The notes under the pieces: model-generated
What the model saw: only the letters and a program-made list of their open reading frames with translations
Databases searched by the model: none
Told to the model about the DNA's origin: nothing
Translations under genes and position numbers: made by a program
Source: VMCP01 sp964527775
GTDB taxonomy: Bacteria > Bacteroidota > Bacteroidia > NS11-12g > UBA955
Reading direction: 5' to 3'
Assembly: GCA_964527775.1 (NCBI GenBank)
Contig: CAZGQS010000010.1
Span: 1 to 64,000 of the forward strand
Length of the DNA stretch: 64,000 nt
In this document: piece after piece, positions 24,418 through 34,900 of the stretch
Layout of the letters: each line of letters starts with the position of its first letter
Position numbering within the stretch: position 1 is the first letter of the stretch

Positions 24418-25065
24418 ATGACTGTTTTGAGCATCATTGACTTCTTCAGCGATTGGCTGCTGCATCTTGACGAAAAACTCACTTATTTAGTGGGCACCTA
24501 CAAAAACTTAACCTACCTCATTCTCTTTGCCATTGTATTCACCGAAACAGGCCTCGTAGTTATGCCCCTTTTACCCGGTGACTCCCTCCTGTTTGCAGCC
24601 GGATCCATTGCTGCTCTTGACAATACGTTGAACATTTTCGTACTCATTCCTCTACTAATCGCCGCCGCCCTATTGGGAGATAACACCAATTATTTCATCG
24701 GCTCTCGATTTGGAACCCGCGTCTTTGACCTCAATTGGAAACTTCTGAAACGCGAATACCTCACCCAAACCGAAGAATTTTATGCCAAACACGGTGGTTA
24801 CACCCTCATTATGGCCCGTTTTGTTCCCATCGTAAGAACCTTCGCCCCCTTCGCTGCTGGAATGGGCTCCATGACCTACGGAAAATTCTTGGGTTACTGC
24901 ATCGCCGGTGCCGTTCTCTGGGTTACATCTATCACTTCTTTGGGATATGCCCTCGGTAACCATCCTTGGGTTAAAGATAACTTCGAAACCGTAGTCTTTG
25001 GCATCATCGGAATCTCCGTATTGCCCATGATTTGGCAGGCCGTAAAATCCAAATTCAAGAAATAA
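24418..25065 (+). CDS. DedA family membrane protein
   Basis: Integral membrane protein of the DedA/SNARE-associated superfamily, whose members act in envelope homeostasis and, in some cases, undecaprenyl-phosphate or phospholipid flipping. 215 residues with the family core: ETGLVVMPLLPGDSLLFAAG, then LLGDNTNYFIGSRFG, and the re-entrant motif FYAKHGGYTLIMARFVPIVRTFAPFAAGMGSM. Membrane segments flank these. The aroE start follows by 2 nt, so dedA-aroE-peptidase form an operon. A GAACTTTG box lies 4 nt before the ATG. Confidence 0.9.
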   Translation: MTVLSIIDFFSDWLLHLDEKLTYLVGTYKNLTYLILFAIVFTETGLVVMPLLPGDSLLFAAGSIAALDNTLNIFVLIPLLIAAALLGDNTNYFIGSRFGTRVFDLNWKLLKREYLTQTEEFYAKHGGYTLIMARFVPIVRTFAPFAAGMGSMTYGKFLGYCIAGAVLWVTSITSLGYALGNHPWVKDNFETVVFGIIGISVLPMIWQAVKSKFKK

Positions 25066-25067
25066 AC

Positions 25068-25814
25068 ATGCCCCTTTCCAAAGACCAGCCCTTTTTGCTT
25101 GGACTCATTGGAAACCCCGTTGAACACTCCCGTTCGCCCCAAATTTTTGAGCGTTTTTTTTCTTCCGAAGGATATTCTCACGCCCAATACCACCTTTTCC
25201 CATTGAATTCAGTGCATGGACTGAATGAATTGATTTCTACCCATCCAACCCTAGTGGGGGTTAACGTAACCATACCGTTCAAGCAAGACATCCTATCTTT
25301 ACTACATTTTACATCCCCAGAAGCACTTTCTATAGGAGCCGTAAATACCGTAAAAATCATCAGGAATAGTGAATCTAAAACTCATGAATTGCATGGATAC
25401 AACACCGATTACTTTGGCTTTGAGGCTAGTTTGAAAGAACTTCCCCAGAAACCCCAAAAAGCCATTGTCATAGGCACAGGAGGTTCATCAAAAGCGGTGA
25501 CAGCCGTTCTCAAAGTACACGATATTCCTTTTTCTTACGTTAGTAGAAGTATGGGTTTGACTCTGTCTGAAACCTCTTATTCCGAAACCCTCATTGTCAA
25601 TTGTACCCCCGTGGGTATGCATCCTAAAATTGATGAATCTCCCCTGGTAAATCTTCACTATTTTGACAATACTTGCACTCTTATTGACTTGATTTACAAC
25701 CCCGAACAAACTTTAATTATGCAACAATGCCAAAAAAACGGCATTTTTGCAATGAACGGAAAACGCATGTTGCAAATCCAAGCCGAAAAAGCTTGGAGTA
25801 TTTTCAAATCTTAA
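25068..25814 (+). CDS. aroE: Shikimate dehydrogenase
   Basis: NADPH-dependent reduction of 3-dehydroshikimate to shikimate in aromatic amino-acid synthesis. The 248-residue product has the substrate motif GNPVEHSRSP (residues 13-22), NVTIPFKQ with the catalytic Lys, GAVNTV, the nucleotide-binding GTGGSSKAV and NCTPVGMHP. The ATG at 25068 is 2 nt after the dedA stop. Slightly shorter than the E. coli enzyme but complete. Confidence 0.94.
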   Translation: MPLSKDQPFLLGLIGNPVEHSRSPQIFERFFSSEGYSHAQYHLFPLNSVHGLNELISTHPTLVGVNVTIPFKQDILSLLHFTSPEALSIGAVNTVKIIRNSESKTHELHGYNTDYFGFEASLKELPQKPQKAIVIGTGGSSKAVTAVLKVHDIPFSYVSRSMGLTLSETSYSETLIVNCTPVGMHPKIDESPLVNLHYFDNTCTLIDLIYNPEQTLIMQQCQKNGIFAMNGKRMLQIQAEKAWSIFKS

Positions 25815-25816
25815 TA

Positions 25817-28678
25817 ATGAAAAAAAATTACATTCTCGCCTTCTCCTTAACGGCACTATTCGTTGCCTGCGGCGGACCCAAAACTGTGGTAGATGGAGAA
25901 AAACAAATCTTCACCCGTCAAGAAGTTGGTGAAATCCTCAACAACATCCTTTATGCTGGAGGAAAAGATCTTCCCTACCAAGCCCCAGCAGATAAACCTT
26001 GGGTTTTAAATCACACCGATTTAGATATTTCTGTTGATTTTGACAACCACACCATCACCGGAACTGCAACCCTAACTCTTCAACCTTATTACTACCTTCA
26101 AGATAGCTTGGTTTTGGACGCCAAGAAGATGGACATTTTTGACGTGCGTTTATCGAACCAAAATGGCGCCCCCAATGGCCCGGCTCCTGAAAAACTCAAT
26201 TTCAGATATACAGATTCGTTGCACTTAGTCATCAAGTTTAAAGAAAATTACACCGCCAATCAGAAAGTTCAAATCAGCATTGATTACCAAGCAAACCCTG
26301 ATAGAAAAGTATTTCAATTAGATCAAACCACCGGCACTGCAATCAAAAGCGATAAAGGTGCATATTTTGTCAATACTGACGGAAAAGACCCCGTTAGCCC
26401 CATGCAAATGTGGACACAAGGCGAGCCACAAGCCAATTCTTGTTGGTTCCCCACTATTGACGTCCCCAACCAAAAACACACCCATAAAATCAAAGTAAAA
26501 TATCCAGCCCAACTCACTTGCATTAGCAATGGCGTTAGAATCTCATCGGAAACCGAAAAACTTGCAGCTAACGAAGGTGCACCCGTTAAACCCACCAAAA
26601 CCGATGTTTGGGAAATGAAACAACCTCACGCCGTTTACCTAACTATGTTGGCCATCGGCGACTGGAAATCGGTAAAAGATCGTTCCGTTAAGTTCGATAA
26701 AGAAATTCCTGTTCAATACTTTGTAGAAGACATATACACTTCAGATGCGAAAGCCGTATTTGGTAATACGCCTGAGATGATTGAGTTTTTCAGCTCTTTT
26801 ACTGGAGTTCCTTTCATGTGGGCAAAATACGATCAAATTGTTGCCCGTGACTTTGTGAGCGGTGCCATGGAAAACACCACCGCGGTCATTCACAATGAAC
26901 GTCTTCAAGATCCTGACAACGATATGGAAGACTACGTTGCTCATGAACTTTTCCATCACTGGTTTGGTGATTATGTTACTTGCGAAAGTTGGGCTCACTT
27001 AACCTTAAACGAGAGCTTCGCCAACTATTCAGAATACCTTTGGAGAGAATACAAATACGGAAAAGACAACGCAGATGCTTGGATGTTCGAGAATTTGGAT
27101 ATTGATCCTGAATCATCAAACAAAAATGCACTGGTCAATCACCACTACACACTTATTGATAACCAGTTCGATGATATTAGATACAACAAAGGTGCTGGTA
27201 TCTTACATCGATTGAGAAACCAAATTGGCACCGATGCTTTTAAAGCATCTATGAAGCTCTATTTAACAACACATGCCTACAAAAATGCCAATGTGTATGA
27301 TTGGAAAAAATGCGTAGAAACGGTAACCGGAACCAATATGGACCATTTCTTCAATACGTGGTATTTTTCAAAAGGTCAACCTGACTTGTATATAACTATT
27401 GATAACAGCACGGGGTCTTCTGTTCTGAATATCATCAACTCTACAGATCAAGGTGAACCAACCCAATTGAGTTATGGAAAGTCTAAGTTCTTAAAATTGA
27501 GAATCCTTGCTCGCACCGATAAAGGCCGTAACATAGACACCACTATTACTACCAGTGTTTATCAAGAATTGAACGAAATCTCTTTCCCTAATGAAACCAT
27601 AGCTCAATATATTGTTGATCCATATTATTCAAATGCACTAATTTTTAAAGGCAAAAGCTTCTTAAGAGACAATTCTAAAGATATAGATCCAGAAGAAATT
27701 GAAACCAATTACCAGAACTTGAAATTCTCTCAAGAAATCAAAGCTTCTCACATCGTTCAAAAACAGATGTATGTTGATTGGTTAAAGAGTTACGTTCAAT
27801 TTGGCGTAAATCTATCTAAAAGTCCAGATTGGCCAGCGTTAAAAAATAAAACCCAAGAGAGATTCATCACTGAAACCTTAAACGGACTGCAAGACAGCAA
27901 CATCAGCAGAGTTTGGCTGCCCTTATCAAATGATTTCATATTCAAGCCCGAAGAAACGGTTGAAGAGAAACTAACAATGGCAGATTTATTCCCTGCAAAT
28001 GAGGAAACACAACAAAAATTCATGGATTGGATCAAGTCATATTATCAAAATCCAAACATTACAGCTAAATCTAAACTTCAGTTTTACAACTTTGTGCCCA
28101 AAGAGATGGAAAGCAAAATGGATGTCGTTTTCCCCTATTACAGCAATCCCAAGAAAGGCATAGAAGACATTGAGAATGCCGCAAAAACTGGAAACTCACA
28201 TTTAACCGTTTTGTATGCGCGTATTTTTTACGATTTAAACAAGGAGAAAGCCATGGCCAACAATGATTTGTTGTATCAATTTACCATAAGCGCCATCAAC
28301 AATCCTGAAATCAATGACAAAGTTCGTAGAGATTTAGCCTTGGTACAGTTTTCAAGATTGACAAATCCACAGAAAAAATACGATTTGATGTTGGCTGTAT
28401 TCAACAGCAATCTCCACAAGGAATATCAATTTAAAATATGCGACAGAGCCATTCCTTTTGCTGATGAAACTTCGGGTATGGAAAACACCCAGTTTTTACA
28501 AAAAATGTGGAACTCAGAGGTGGTTAAAAATTCCATACTTTTCAAACGCATGCTGAAGAAAGCTACTTCCAAAGAATGGGAGAGTTTGCAGAATGAATAT
28601 CCAACAGAAAAAGATATCATTAAATCGAGCACCAAAGACCGTTATAAACTGATAAAAGTCATACAAAATGTAGAGTGA
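25817..28678 (+). CDS. M1 family metallopeptidase, lipoprotein
   Basis: Zinc aminopeptidase of the M1 (gluzincin) family, exported and probably lipid-anchored. The 953-residue product has a signal with lipobox LFVAC|G, the exopeptidase motif GAMEN (GAMENTT), and the zinc site HELFHHWFGDYVTCESWAHLTLNESFA, that is HExxH with the third ligand Glu 18 residues later. The N-terminal beta domain and a long helical ERAP1-like C-terminal region complete the family layout. It starts 2 nt after aroE. Likely role: peptide trimming in the periplasm or at the surface. Confidence 0.92.
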   Translation: MKKNYILAFSLTALFVACGGPKTVVDGEKQIFTRQEVGEILNNILYAGGKDLPYQAPADKPWVLNHTDLDISVDFDNHTITGTATLTLQPYYYLQDSLVLDAKKMDIFDVRLSNQNGAPNGPAPEKLNFRYTDSLHLVIKFKENYTANQKVQISIDYQANPDRKVFQLDQTTGTAIKSDKGAYFVNTDGKDPVSPMQMWTQGEPQANSCWFPTIDVPNQKHTHKIKVKYPAQLTCISNGVRISSETEKLAANEGAPVKPTKTDVWEMKQPHAVYLTMLAIGDWKSVKDRSVKFDKEIPVQYFVEDIYTSDAKAVFGNTPEMIEFFSSFTGVPFMWAKYDQIVARDFVSGAMENTTAVIHNERLQDPDNDMEDYVAHELFHHWFGDYVTCESWAHLTLNESFANYSEYLWREYKYGKDNADAWMFENLDIDPESSNKNALVNHHYTLIDNQFDDIRYNKGAGILHRLRNQIGTDAFKASMKLYLTTHAYKNANVYDWKKCVETVTGTNMDHFFNTWYFSKGQPDLYITIDNSTGSSVLNIINSTDQGEPTQLSYGKSKFLKLRILARTDKGRNIDTTITTSVYQELNEISFPNETIAQYIVDPYYSNALIFKGKSFLRDNSKDIDPEEIETNYQNLKFSQEIKASHIVQKQMYVDWLKSYVQFGVNLSKSPDWPALKNKTQERFITETLNGLQDSNISRVWLPLSNDFIFKPEETVEEKLTMADLFPANEETQQKFMDWIKSYYQNPNITAKSKLQFYNFVPKEMESKMDVVFPYYSNPKKGIEDIENAAKTGNSHLTVLYARIFYDLNKEKAMANNDLLYQFTISAINNPEINDKVRRDLALVQFSRLTNPQKKYDLMLAVFNSNLHKEYQFKICDRAIPFADETSGMENTQFLQKMWNSEVVKNSILFKRMLKKATSKEWESLQNEYPTEKDIIKSSTKDRYKLIKVIQNVE

Positions 28679-28701
28679 TTTCAAGAACTTTGTGTTAATT
28701 C

Positions 28702-28732
28702 TTGGTTGTTATTTAAAATCATTCTAAATTTG
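28702..28732 (+). promoter_or_regulatory. Housekeeping promoter of feoAB
   Basis: TTG (28702-28704, or 28706-28708) with a 20- or 16-nt spacer precedes TAAATTTG (28725-28732), matching the -33/-7 pattern. The -7 box ends 7 nt before the feoA ATG. No Fur-like palindrome is evident. Confidence 0.6.
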
Positions 28733-28739
28733 TGAGAGG

Positions 28740-28970
28740 ATGAGCACAAACGCGGCAGAAATTGAACTGGAAAGCACTTACGAAATAGAGTCGCTCAGTG
28801 AAGGCAGTTTGCATCAAAAACTTTCTGAAATGGGCTGTATCCCCGGCACAGAAATAGAGAAACTATTTACTGCTCCGGGAGGAGACCCAGTAGCTTACAG
28901 AATTGACTCATACATATTAGGACTTCGCTTAGCTGAAGCTTCACAAATCATGGTAAAGCGCGTTAAATAA
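28740..28970 (+). CDS. feoA: Ferrous iron transport protein FeoA
   Basis: Small cytoplasmic SH3-like protein that accompanies the FeoB iron transporter. The 76-residue product contains the family core LHQKLSEMGCIPGTEIEKLFTAPGGDPVAYRI followed by LGLRLAEASQIMV. It is followed after 6 nt by feoB, in the usual order. Full length for the family. Confidence 0.92.
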   Translation: MSTNAAEIELESTYEIESLSEGSLHQKLSEMGCIPGTEIEKLFTAPGGDPVAYRIDSYILGLRLAEASQIMVKRVK

Positions 28971-28976
28971 ATCCGC

Positions 28977-30929
28977 ATGAAGTGGAAACGCATTGCCCTC
29001 ATTGGAAATCCCAACTGTGGAAAGTCTACGCTTTTCAATAGATTAACTGGGCTATCTCAGAAAACCAGCAACCTACCCGGTACAACAGTAGATTCATTCG
29101 AAGGAAAACTTCAAAACAATGAAACTACCATCGTTGATTTACCCGGAATCTACAGTTTGTTCACCAACACAGACTACGAGAAAGTAGTGGCAAAAAATCT
29201 TCTTGGTTTCGGCACATCGGCCCCTGAAGCTCTATTTTTCATTCTCGATGCCTCAAACTTGCGTCGCAATTTGTTGTTGTTGTCACAAGTAGCCGAATTG
29301 GGTATACCCACTGCCGGAATCCTTACCATGCATGACACTGCACTTAGACGTAACATCGAAATAGATATTCAAGAGCTCTCTAAGCAACTGGGCATTCCCA
29401 TCATCACTTTCAATCCTCGCAAAGACAAAGATTTAACCCCCGTTTTAAATCTGAATCCAACTATCGGACAGAAAATACAAACCACTCCCCATTTTACAAA
29501 TCGCTTAGATTCTTTCATTCAAGGCACACTTCCAGAAGGTATATCTGCTGAAACTTTACTCCGATACAACCAAATTGACGGTGTAATTAAGAAAAGTGTC
29601 AAGCGAAAGACCAAATTCAGTTCGGTTAACACCCTCAAAATAGACAAAGTCCTTACTCACCCTATTACCGGAATTTTAGCCTTTGTTTTGGTGATGCTAG
29701 CCCTATTCCAAAGCGTATTTATGCTTGCAGAATTCCCCATGCAAGGAATTGAATGGGCCTTTTCCTCCGTGCGCTCGCAAGTTGACCAATGGCTCCCTTC
29801 AACAACTACCCTTGGAAACTTCGTAAGCAATGGCATCATCAGCGGCTTGGAAGGAGTAATCATCTTTGTGCCGCAAATTTTCATCCTTTTTTTTCTGATT
29901 GGAATTTTAGAAGATAGCGGATACATGGTTCGTGCCAGCTTTTTGACCGATAGAATCATGCGTAAACTAGGTTTGAACGGCCGCTCCATCATTCCCCTTG
30001 TTGGAGGATTTGCCTGTGCCATTCCCTCTATCATGGCCACTAGGAACATTCGCAACAAGACCGAGCGCTTAGTTACCATGCTAATTGTACCCCTGATGAG
30101 CTGCAGTGCCCGTTTACCAGTGTACATCTTACTCATTTCATTGGTTGTGCCCGTGGGTGTTTTTTGGGGACCATTTCACGCTCAAACGGTCTTAATGACA
30201 TCAGCCTATTTCGCCGGCATTTTTGTGGCAATCATCATGGCCCTTGTTCTTAAAATCTTCCTAAAAAACAAAGAAACCTCAGAATTTGTATTAGAACTAC
30301 CTACCTATCAAGCTCCCCGACTACAAACCGTTTTAAACAACGCATGGATCAAGTGCAAGTCCTTCCTTGGAGAAGCCGGTAAAGTCATCATCATCATTTC
30401 CATGGTATTGTGGGCTCTTTCAAATTATGGTCCATCAAAAGACATGCAAAAAGCAGAGCAATTGGCACAAACAGAAACATCTAACGGCAACCCTGACAGC
30501 CTCCAAATTAAGAATTCCCTGAAATTAGAAGCCAGCTATGCAGGACATCTAGGAAAATTCATTGAACCAGCCATCAGGCCCTTAGGTTATGATTGGAAAA
30601 CCGGAATAGCACTGATTTCATCATTTGCAGCGCGCGAAGTATTTGTTGGAACCATGAGCACCCTCTTTCAATCTAATGAAGAGGAAGATGTGGTGGGAAT
30701 CAGACAAAAAATGCAAGCCCAAATCAATCCAGCAACCGGCCAAGAACAATATACTCCGGCTTACGCTGTAAGTCTAATGTTGTTTTATGCTTTTGCTTTG
30801 CAGTGTGTGAGTACGGTTGCCGTGCTCAAAAAAGAAACAGGTTCTTGGAAGTGGCCCATCATCTTGTTCGCATTGTATGGTTTCATCGCATATTTCTCGG
30901 CGTTCATCGTATATCAAACACTATCTTAA
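28977..30929 (+). CDS. feoB: Ferrous iron transporter FeoB
   Basis: Inner-membrane Fe(II) transporter with an N-terminal G-protein domain. The 650-residue product has G1 GNPNCGKS (residues 10-17), G3 DLPGIYS, a helical linker and then a membrane part with about ten segments. Both gate motifs are present: FACAIPSIMATRNIRNKTERLVTMLIVPLMSCSARLPVY and, later, FAAREVFVGTMSTLF. It is shorter than the E. coli protein but normal for Bacteroidota. No FeoC is present. Confidence 0.94.
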   Translation: MKWKRIALIGNPNCGKSTLFNRLTGLSQKTSNLPGTTVDSFEGKLQNNETTIVDLPGIYSLFTNTDYEKVVAKNLLGFGTSAPEALFFILDASNLRRNLLLLSQVAELGIPTAGILTMHDTALRRNIEIDIQELSKQLGIPIITFNPRKDKDLTPVLNLNPTIGQKIQTTPHFTNRLDSFIQGTLPEGISAETLLRYNQIDGVIKKSVKRKTKFSSVNTLKIDKVLTHPITGILAFVLVMLALFQSVFMLAEFPMQGIEWAFSSVRSQVDQWLPSTTTLGNFVSNGIISGLEGVIIFVPQIFILFFLIGILEDSGYMVRASFLTDRIMRKLGLNGRSIIPLVGGFACAIPSIMATRNIRNKTERLVTMLIVPLMSCSARLPVYILLISLVVPVGVFWGPFHAQTVLMTSAYFAGIFVAIIMALVLKIFLKNKETSEFVLELPTYQAPRLQTVLNNAWIKCKSFLGEAGKVIIIISMVLWALSNYGPSKDMQKAEQLAQTETSNGNPDSLQIKNSLKLEASYAGHLGKFIEPAIRPLGYDWKTGIALISSFAAREVFVGTMSTLFQSNEEEDVVGIRQKMQAQINPATGQEQYTPAYAVSLMLFYAFALQCVSTVAVLKKETGSWKWPIILFALYGFIAYFSAFIVYQTLS

Positions 30930-30970
30930 AACAAGTTATTAATTTATCGGTTTTTTAGTTGCAAAAATTG

Positions 30971-30978
30971 TAATTTTG
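30971..30978 (+). promoter_or_regulatory. TAATTTTG -7 element of rpoD
   Basis: Perfect TAnnTTTG match 27 nt before the rpoD ATG, giving a leader of roughly 20 nt. The -33 half is unclear (only a T run at the right distance). Confidence 0.5.
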
Positions 30979-31005
30979 CACGGCTAATTTTATCGTATTT
31001 TATAC

Positions 31006-31869
31006 ATGAGGCAGTTAAAAATTTCAAAACAGTTTACCAACCGCGAAAACAAGTCCCTTGACAAGTACTTGAACGAAATCTCAAAAGTGCCAATGATTGA
31101 TGCACAAGAAGAAGTTCAACTCGCTCAGCGAATCAGAGAAGGTGACCAAGCTGCGTTGGAAAAACTGGTTAACGCCAACTTAAGATTTGTGGTATCTGTA
31201 TCAAAGCAGTACCAAAACCAAGGACTCACCTTGGGTGACCTCATCAACGAGGGGAACATGGGCCTTATCAAAGCCGCAAAACGTTTTGATGAAACCCGCG
31301 GATTCAAATTTATTTCTTACGCTGTTTGGTGGATTAGACAATCCATTCTTCAAGCTTTAGCAGATCAAAGTCGTATTGTTAGACTACCCTTGAACAAAGT
31401 TGGTAGTTTAGGCCGTATCACACAAGCTGCTGCCCGTTTGGAACAAGAACTTGAAAGAGAACCTACACCACAAGAAATTGCTGACTCTTTAGAAATTCCT
31501 CTAACTGAAGTAGAAAACGCGTTGCGTTCTTCAGGAAGACACCTTAGTATTGATGCTCCCTTGGCCGAAGGCGAAGACAACACACTGCTTGGTGTTCTTG
31601 ACAACAACGATGAACCCAATCCTGACATGCCACTTTTGAACGAGTCATTGCAAAATGAAATCAATAGGGTTATCTCTACTCTAAGCGACAAAGAACGCGA
31701 TGTATTGAAGTATTACTTTGGTCTTGACGGCAATGCCGCTCATACCTTAGAAGACATTTCAGACAAAGTAGGCCTTACTCGTGAAAGAGTACGTCAAATC
31801 AAGGAGAAAGCGTTACGTCGTTTGAGAAAATCAAGCAAAAGTAAAATTCTGAAAAGTTATTTGGGTTAA
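31006..31869 (+). CDS. rpoD: Primary sigma-70 factor RpoD (Bacteroidota short form)
   Basis: Housekeeping sigma factor that recognises the phylum's TAnnTTTG/TTG promoters. The 287-residue product lacks the long region 1.1 of Proteobacteria. It contains region 1.2 (SLDKYLNEISKVPMI), region 2 (NLRFVVSVSKQYQNQG, then FISYAVWWIRQSILQAL), region 3 and region 4 with the HTH (TLEDISDKVGLTRERVRQIKEKALRRLR). Its start MRQLKISKQFTNRE is almost invariant in the phylum. It is followed by a strong bidirectional terminator. Confidence 0.96.
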   Translation: MRQLKISKQFTNRENKSLDKYLNEISKVPMIDAQEEVQLAQRIREGDQAALEKLVNANLRFVVSVSKQYQNQGLTLGDLINEGNMGLIKAAKRFDETRGFKFISYAVWWIRQSILQALADQSRIVRLPLNKVGSLGRITQAAARLEQELEREPTPQEIADSLEIPLTEVENALRSSGRHLSIDAPLAEGEDNTLLGVLDNNDEPNPDMPLLNESLQNEINRVISTLSDKERDVLKYYFGLDGNAAHTLEDISDKVGLTRERVRQIKEKALRRLRKSSKSKILKSYLG

Positions 31870-31891
31870 TCATCTGATTATTTACACGCCC

Positions 31892-31933
31892 AACAATAAA
31901 AAGGGCCGTCGCGAGACGGCCCTTTTTATTGTT
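31892..31933. terminator. Bidirectional terminator between rpoD and the PKD protein gene
   Basis: A perfect 19-bp stem (31892-31910 with 31915-31933) is closed by the tetraloop GCGA and has A- and T-rich outer arms. It can terminate rpoD (+) and the surface-protein gene (-), which ends 17 nt away. Confidence 0.93.
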
Positions 31934-31949
31934 AACCAATTCTATTATT

Positions 31950-34900
31950 CTAATTCAATAATGTTACTGTGCCTTTGTAAGTATAAAGCTGGTTATCTAC
32001 ATATCTAAAGACCATAGAATATCCATAAACCCCTTCAGGCACTTTAGTTCCATCATTATCATATCCTAACCACTTTTCTTCTGGTTTAGTTGTCTTCCAC
32101 ATAATGTTACCCCATCGGTCAAAAATCATCAATTCATAACGCTCCAATCCAAAAGTGGTATAAGGGCCAAATCCTTCATTCAAACCGTCAATATTAGGAC
32201 TGAAGGCCGTAGGCAACCACATCAACAATTCAGGCTTCAAGAAAATCATGGCAGACGCACTGTCTTTGCAACCTGAAGGCGTCGATGCCAACAATCTCAC
32301 CTTGAAATCTCCAGTTGCACTGAATGTTTTATTTATTGGACCCATTCCGTAGTCAACTTGTCCGTCTTGGAACACCCATTCTAAATCTGTTGCACCAGAA
32401 CCTGTAAAGTCAAATCTCCAATCTGTTTCTAGTCCTTTACTCAACAAATATTCTGAGGTAAAGCTTGCCTTAGGCTTAACATAAATATTCACAGGGTAAC
32501 TGGTTGCTTTGCCGGTACATCCGTAAGAACTAGTAACATTCAAATTGACTAAATAGGCTCCTTCAGTATTATATGTGTATTTTGGACTGGATGAAGTTGA
32601 TGTTGATCCGTTTCCAAAATCCCAAGAATAGGAAGCGGTTCCTTTATTCAGCAACAATACACTTCCAAATTGTATTTCCTCACTTGCACAAGCATCTTTA
32701 CCTGTAATTGAAACCAAAGGAGTTTCTGCTACATATATATTCAATGATTGAGTAGATAAACAACCCTCTGCAGATGCAACGCCCAACGTAACCACTTTAA
32801 TTCCAGTATCAGTCAAGGTTTGAGTTGGAATGTTCTTTTGTAAAACCTGTATGGGGGCACCGCTGCTACCAGCAATTTGCCAGCCATACATTACAGGAAT
32901 TGTGGCTCCATTTTCATTTGACGAATTGGTAAATACAAAACTATTCCCTTGAACACATTGTTCGTCATCATTGACTGTAAACTTAGCAATTGGAACAGCA
33001 AAAATTCTAACGTCTTTGATCATTGAGTCCTTGCAACCCTGACTGGATGTTACCACCATCTTTACAGGGTAATTACCCGTAGATGTGAAGGTTTTATTTA
33101 AATACGTTGAACCAGTCGCAGTTGTTCCATCGTTAAAGTCCCAAAGAACCGAAAATGAACCCGAAAAATTAGTTCTATCAACAAAATCGAAATCTTGAGA
33201 ATAATAACAAGCGGTATCTTTATTCACAGTAAAATTAGCCGTAGGCGTATTCACAACCGTAACCGTAGTAACGGCAGAATCTTTACAACTTTGATTAGAA
33301 GTTACCACATGCTTCACGTTATAAGTACCAACTGCTGCATAAATCTTCACAAAAGAATCATTTGACGAACTAGAACCGTCTCCGAAGGTCCAATCATGGA
33401 ACAACTTTCCTCCAGCATTCCACTTATTGGCACTTTTGAAATTGAACCTATTTCCTACCAAACACCCTACGGCATTGTCTGGACTGATGCTCGCATCAGG
33501 CACATTATAAACCGTAAGATTCTTTTGCACAGAGTCCATACATCCATGAACAGTTGTGGCAATTAATCGCACCCAATAAACTCCTTCAGTATTGAATTTC
33601 TTAGAAGTAATCACTTTTGCATAGTTGCTTGTTCCGTCACTGAATTTCCAATCACTTCTAGCAGTTAACTGACTATTCGCAGGAACAGTACTCTTACATT
33701 CTAAATCGAAAAAGTGACCTTGAAAACAATTTGAACTATCTGTTACGGTCAAGATTGCTTTGGGCTCAGGAGCTACAAAAACCGTGGATCGAGCACTATC
33801 TCTACATCCTTTATCGGTCTCCGTAATCAACAATATCTTCTGGGTACCAGTATCAGAAAACTTGATATTGGACAAAGTACCTTGATTGGGGTACGACTTA
33901 CCAGCTATTTGCCATTCGTCAGTGAACGAACCAAAATCGATGGTTGTATTATCATAAAACTCAAAACTGTTTGATTTCTTACATTGATCTATGATTTTAC
34001 TTCCAATTTGAGTTTTCCCCACTGGATAGACTATAAACAATGAATCAATGGTATCATGACAGAAGTAAGGAGTCTCTGTAATCAATCGGATATTGAAGGT
34101 ATCAGCAAATTTAAATACATGTCTACCCTTCCTATCACTGCTGGTATCTTTGGTTGATCCGTCACCAAAATCCCAAAACGACCTACCCACTCCCAACGGA
34201 CTACTACTACTATCAATGACATTGGCGACTGCATTCTGACAGAAATGAGTTACTGGAAAGTTGATCTTCGCAATTGGATACGGGTGAACTATTAAAGTTG
34301 TATCAAGGGTATCTCTACATCCTTTTCTAGATTGAACGATGTATCTGAGGTTATTGGTACTGAGTGAATCAAAAGATATTTTAAAGTCTTTGGCACTATC
34401 TTTCTTGGTAATGGCCTTTGTGTGTTGATATTGTGCAGACCACCATGAAACCTTCCAGCCATCATCATTGTATTTAGAACCATCGGTCATATCAAATACG
34501 TTTTGCTTGTAACACTGGTTCAAGGTGTCGTATTTAATACCTGCATAAATCACGTTTGCTCTTCGCACATAGGTAGTATCAGATGCGGCACAATTTGTAG
34601 AGGTATCTAAGACTCTAACCCATGCATAACCATCTTTCGTGGCTGTATAAGTATTGGCGGTGGAGTTATCGTGCCATTTATAGGTGAACTTTGCAGATGA
34701 AGGTACTTTTAACTGAACGTTCAACGTATTTGCACATTGAGTGGTGGTATCTGGGAAACTAAATACAGGACCAGGCAATACGTTGATGATTTTACTTCTG
34801 ATAATAGTATCATCTTTATTACAAGCGTTTGGTACTACTACCTTCATCAAAACATAATAGGTTCCAATTTTTGAAAATTTGTGAGTTACTGAATCACCCC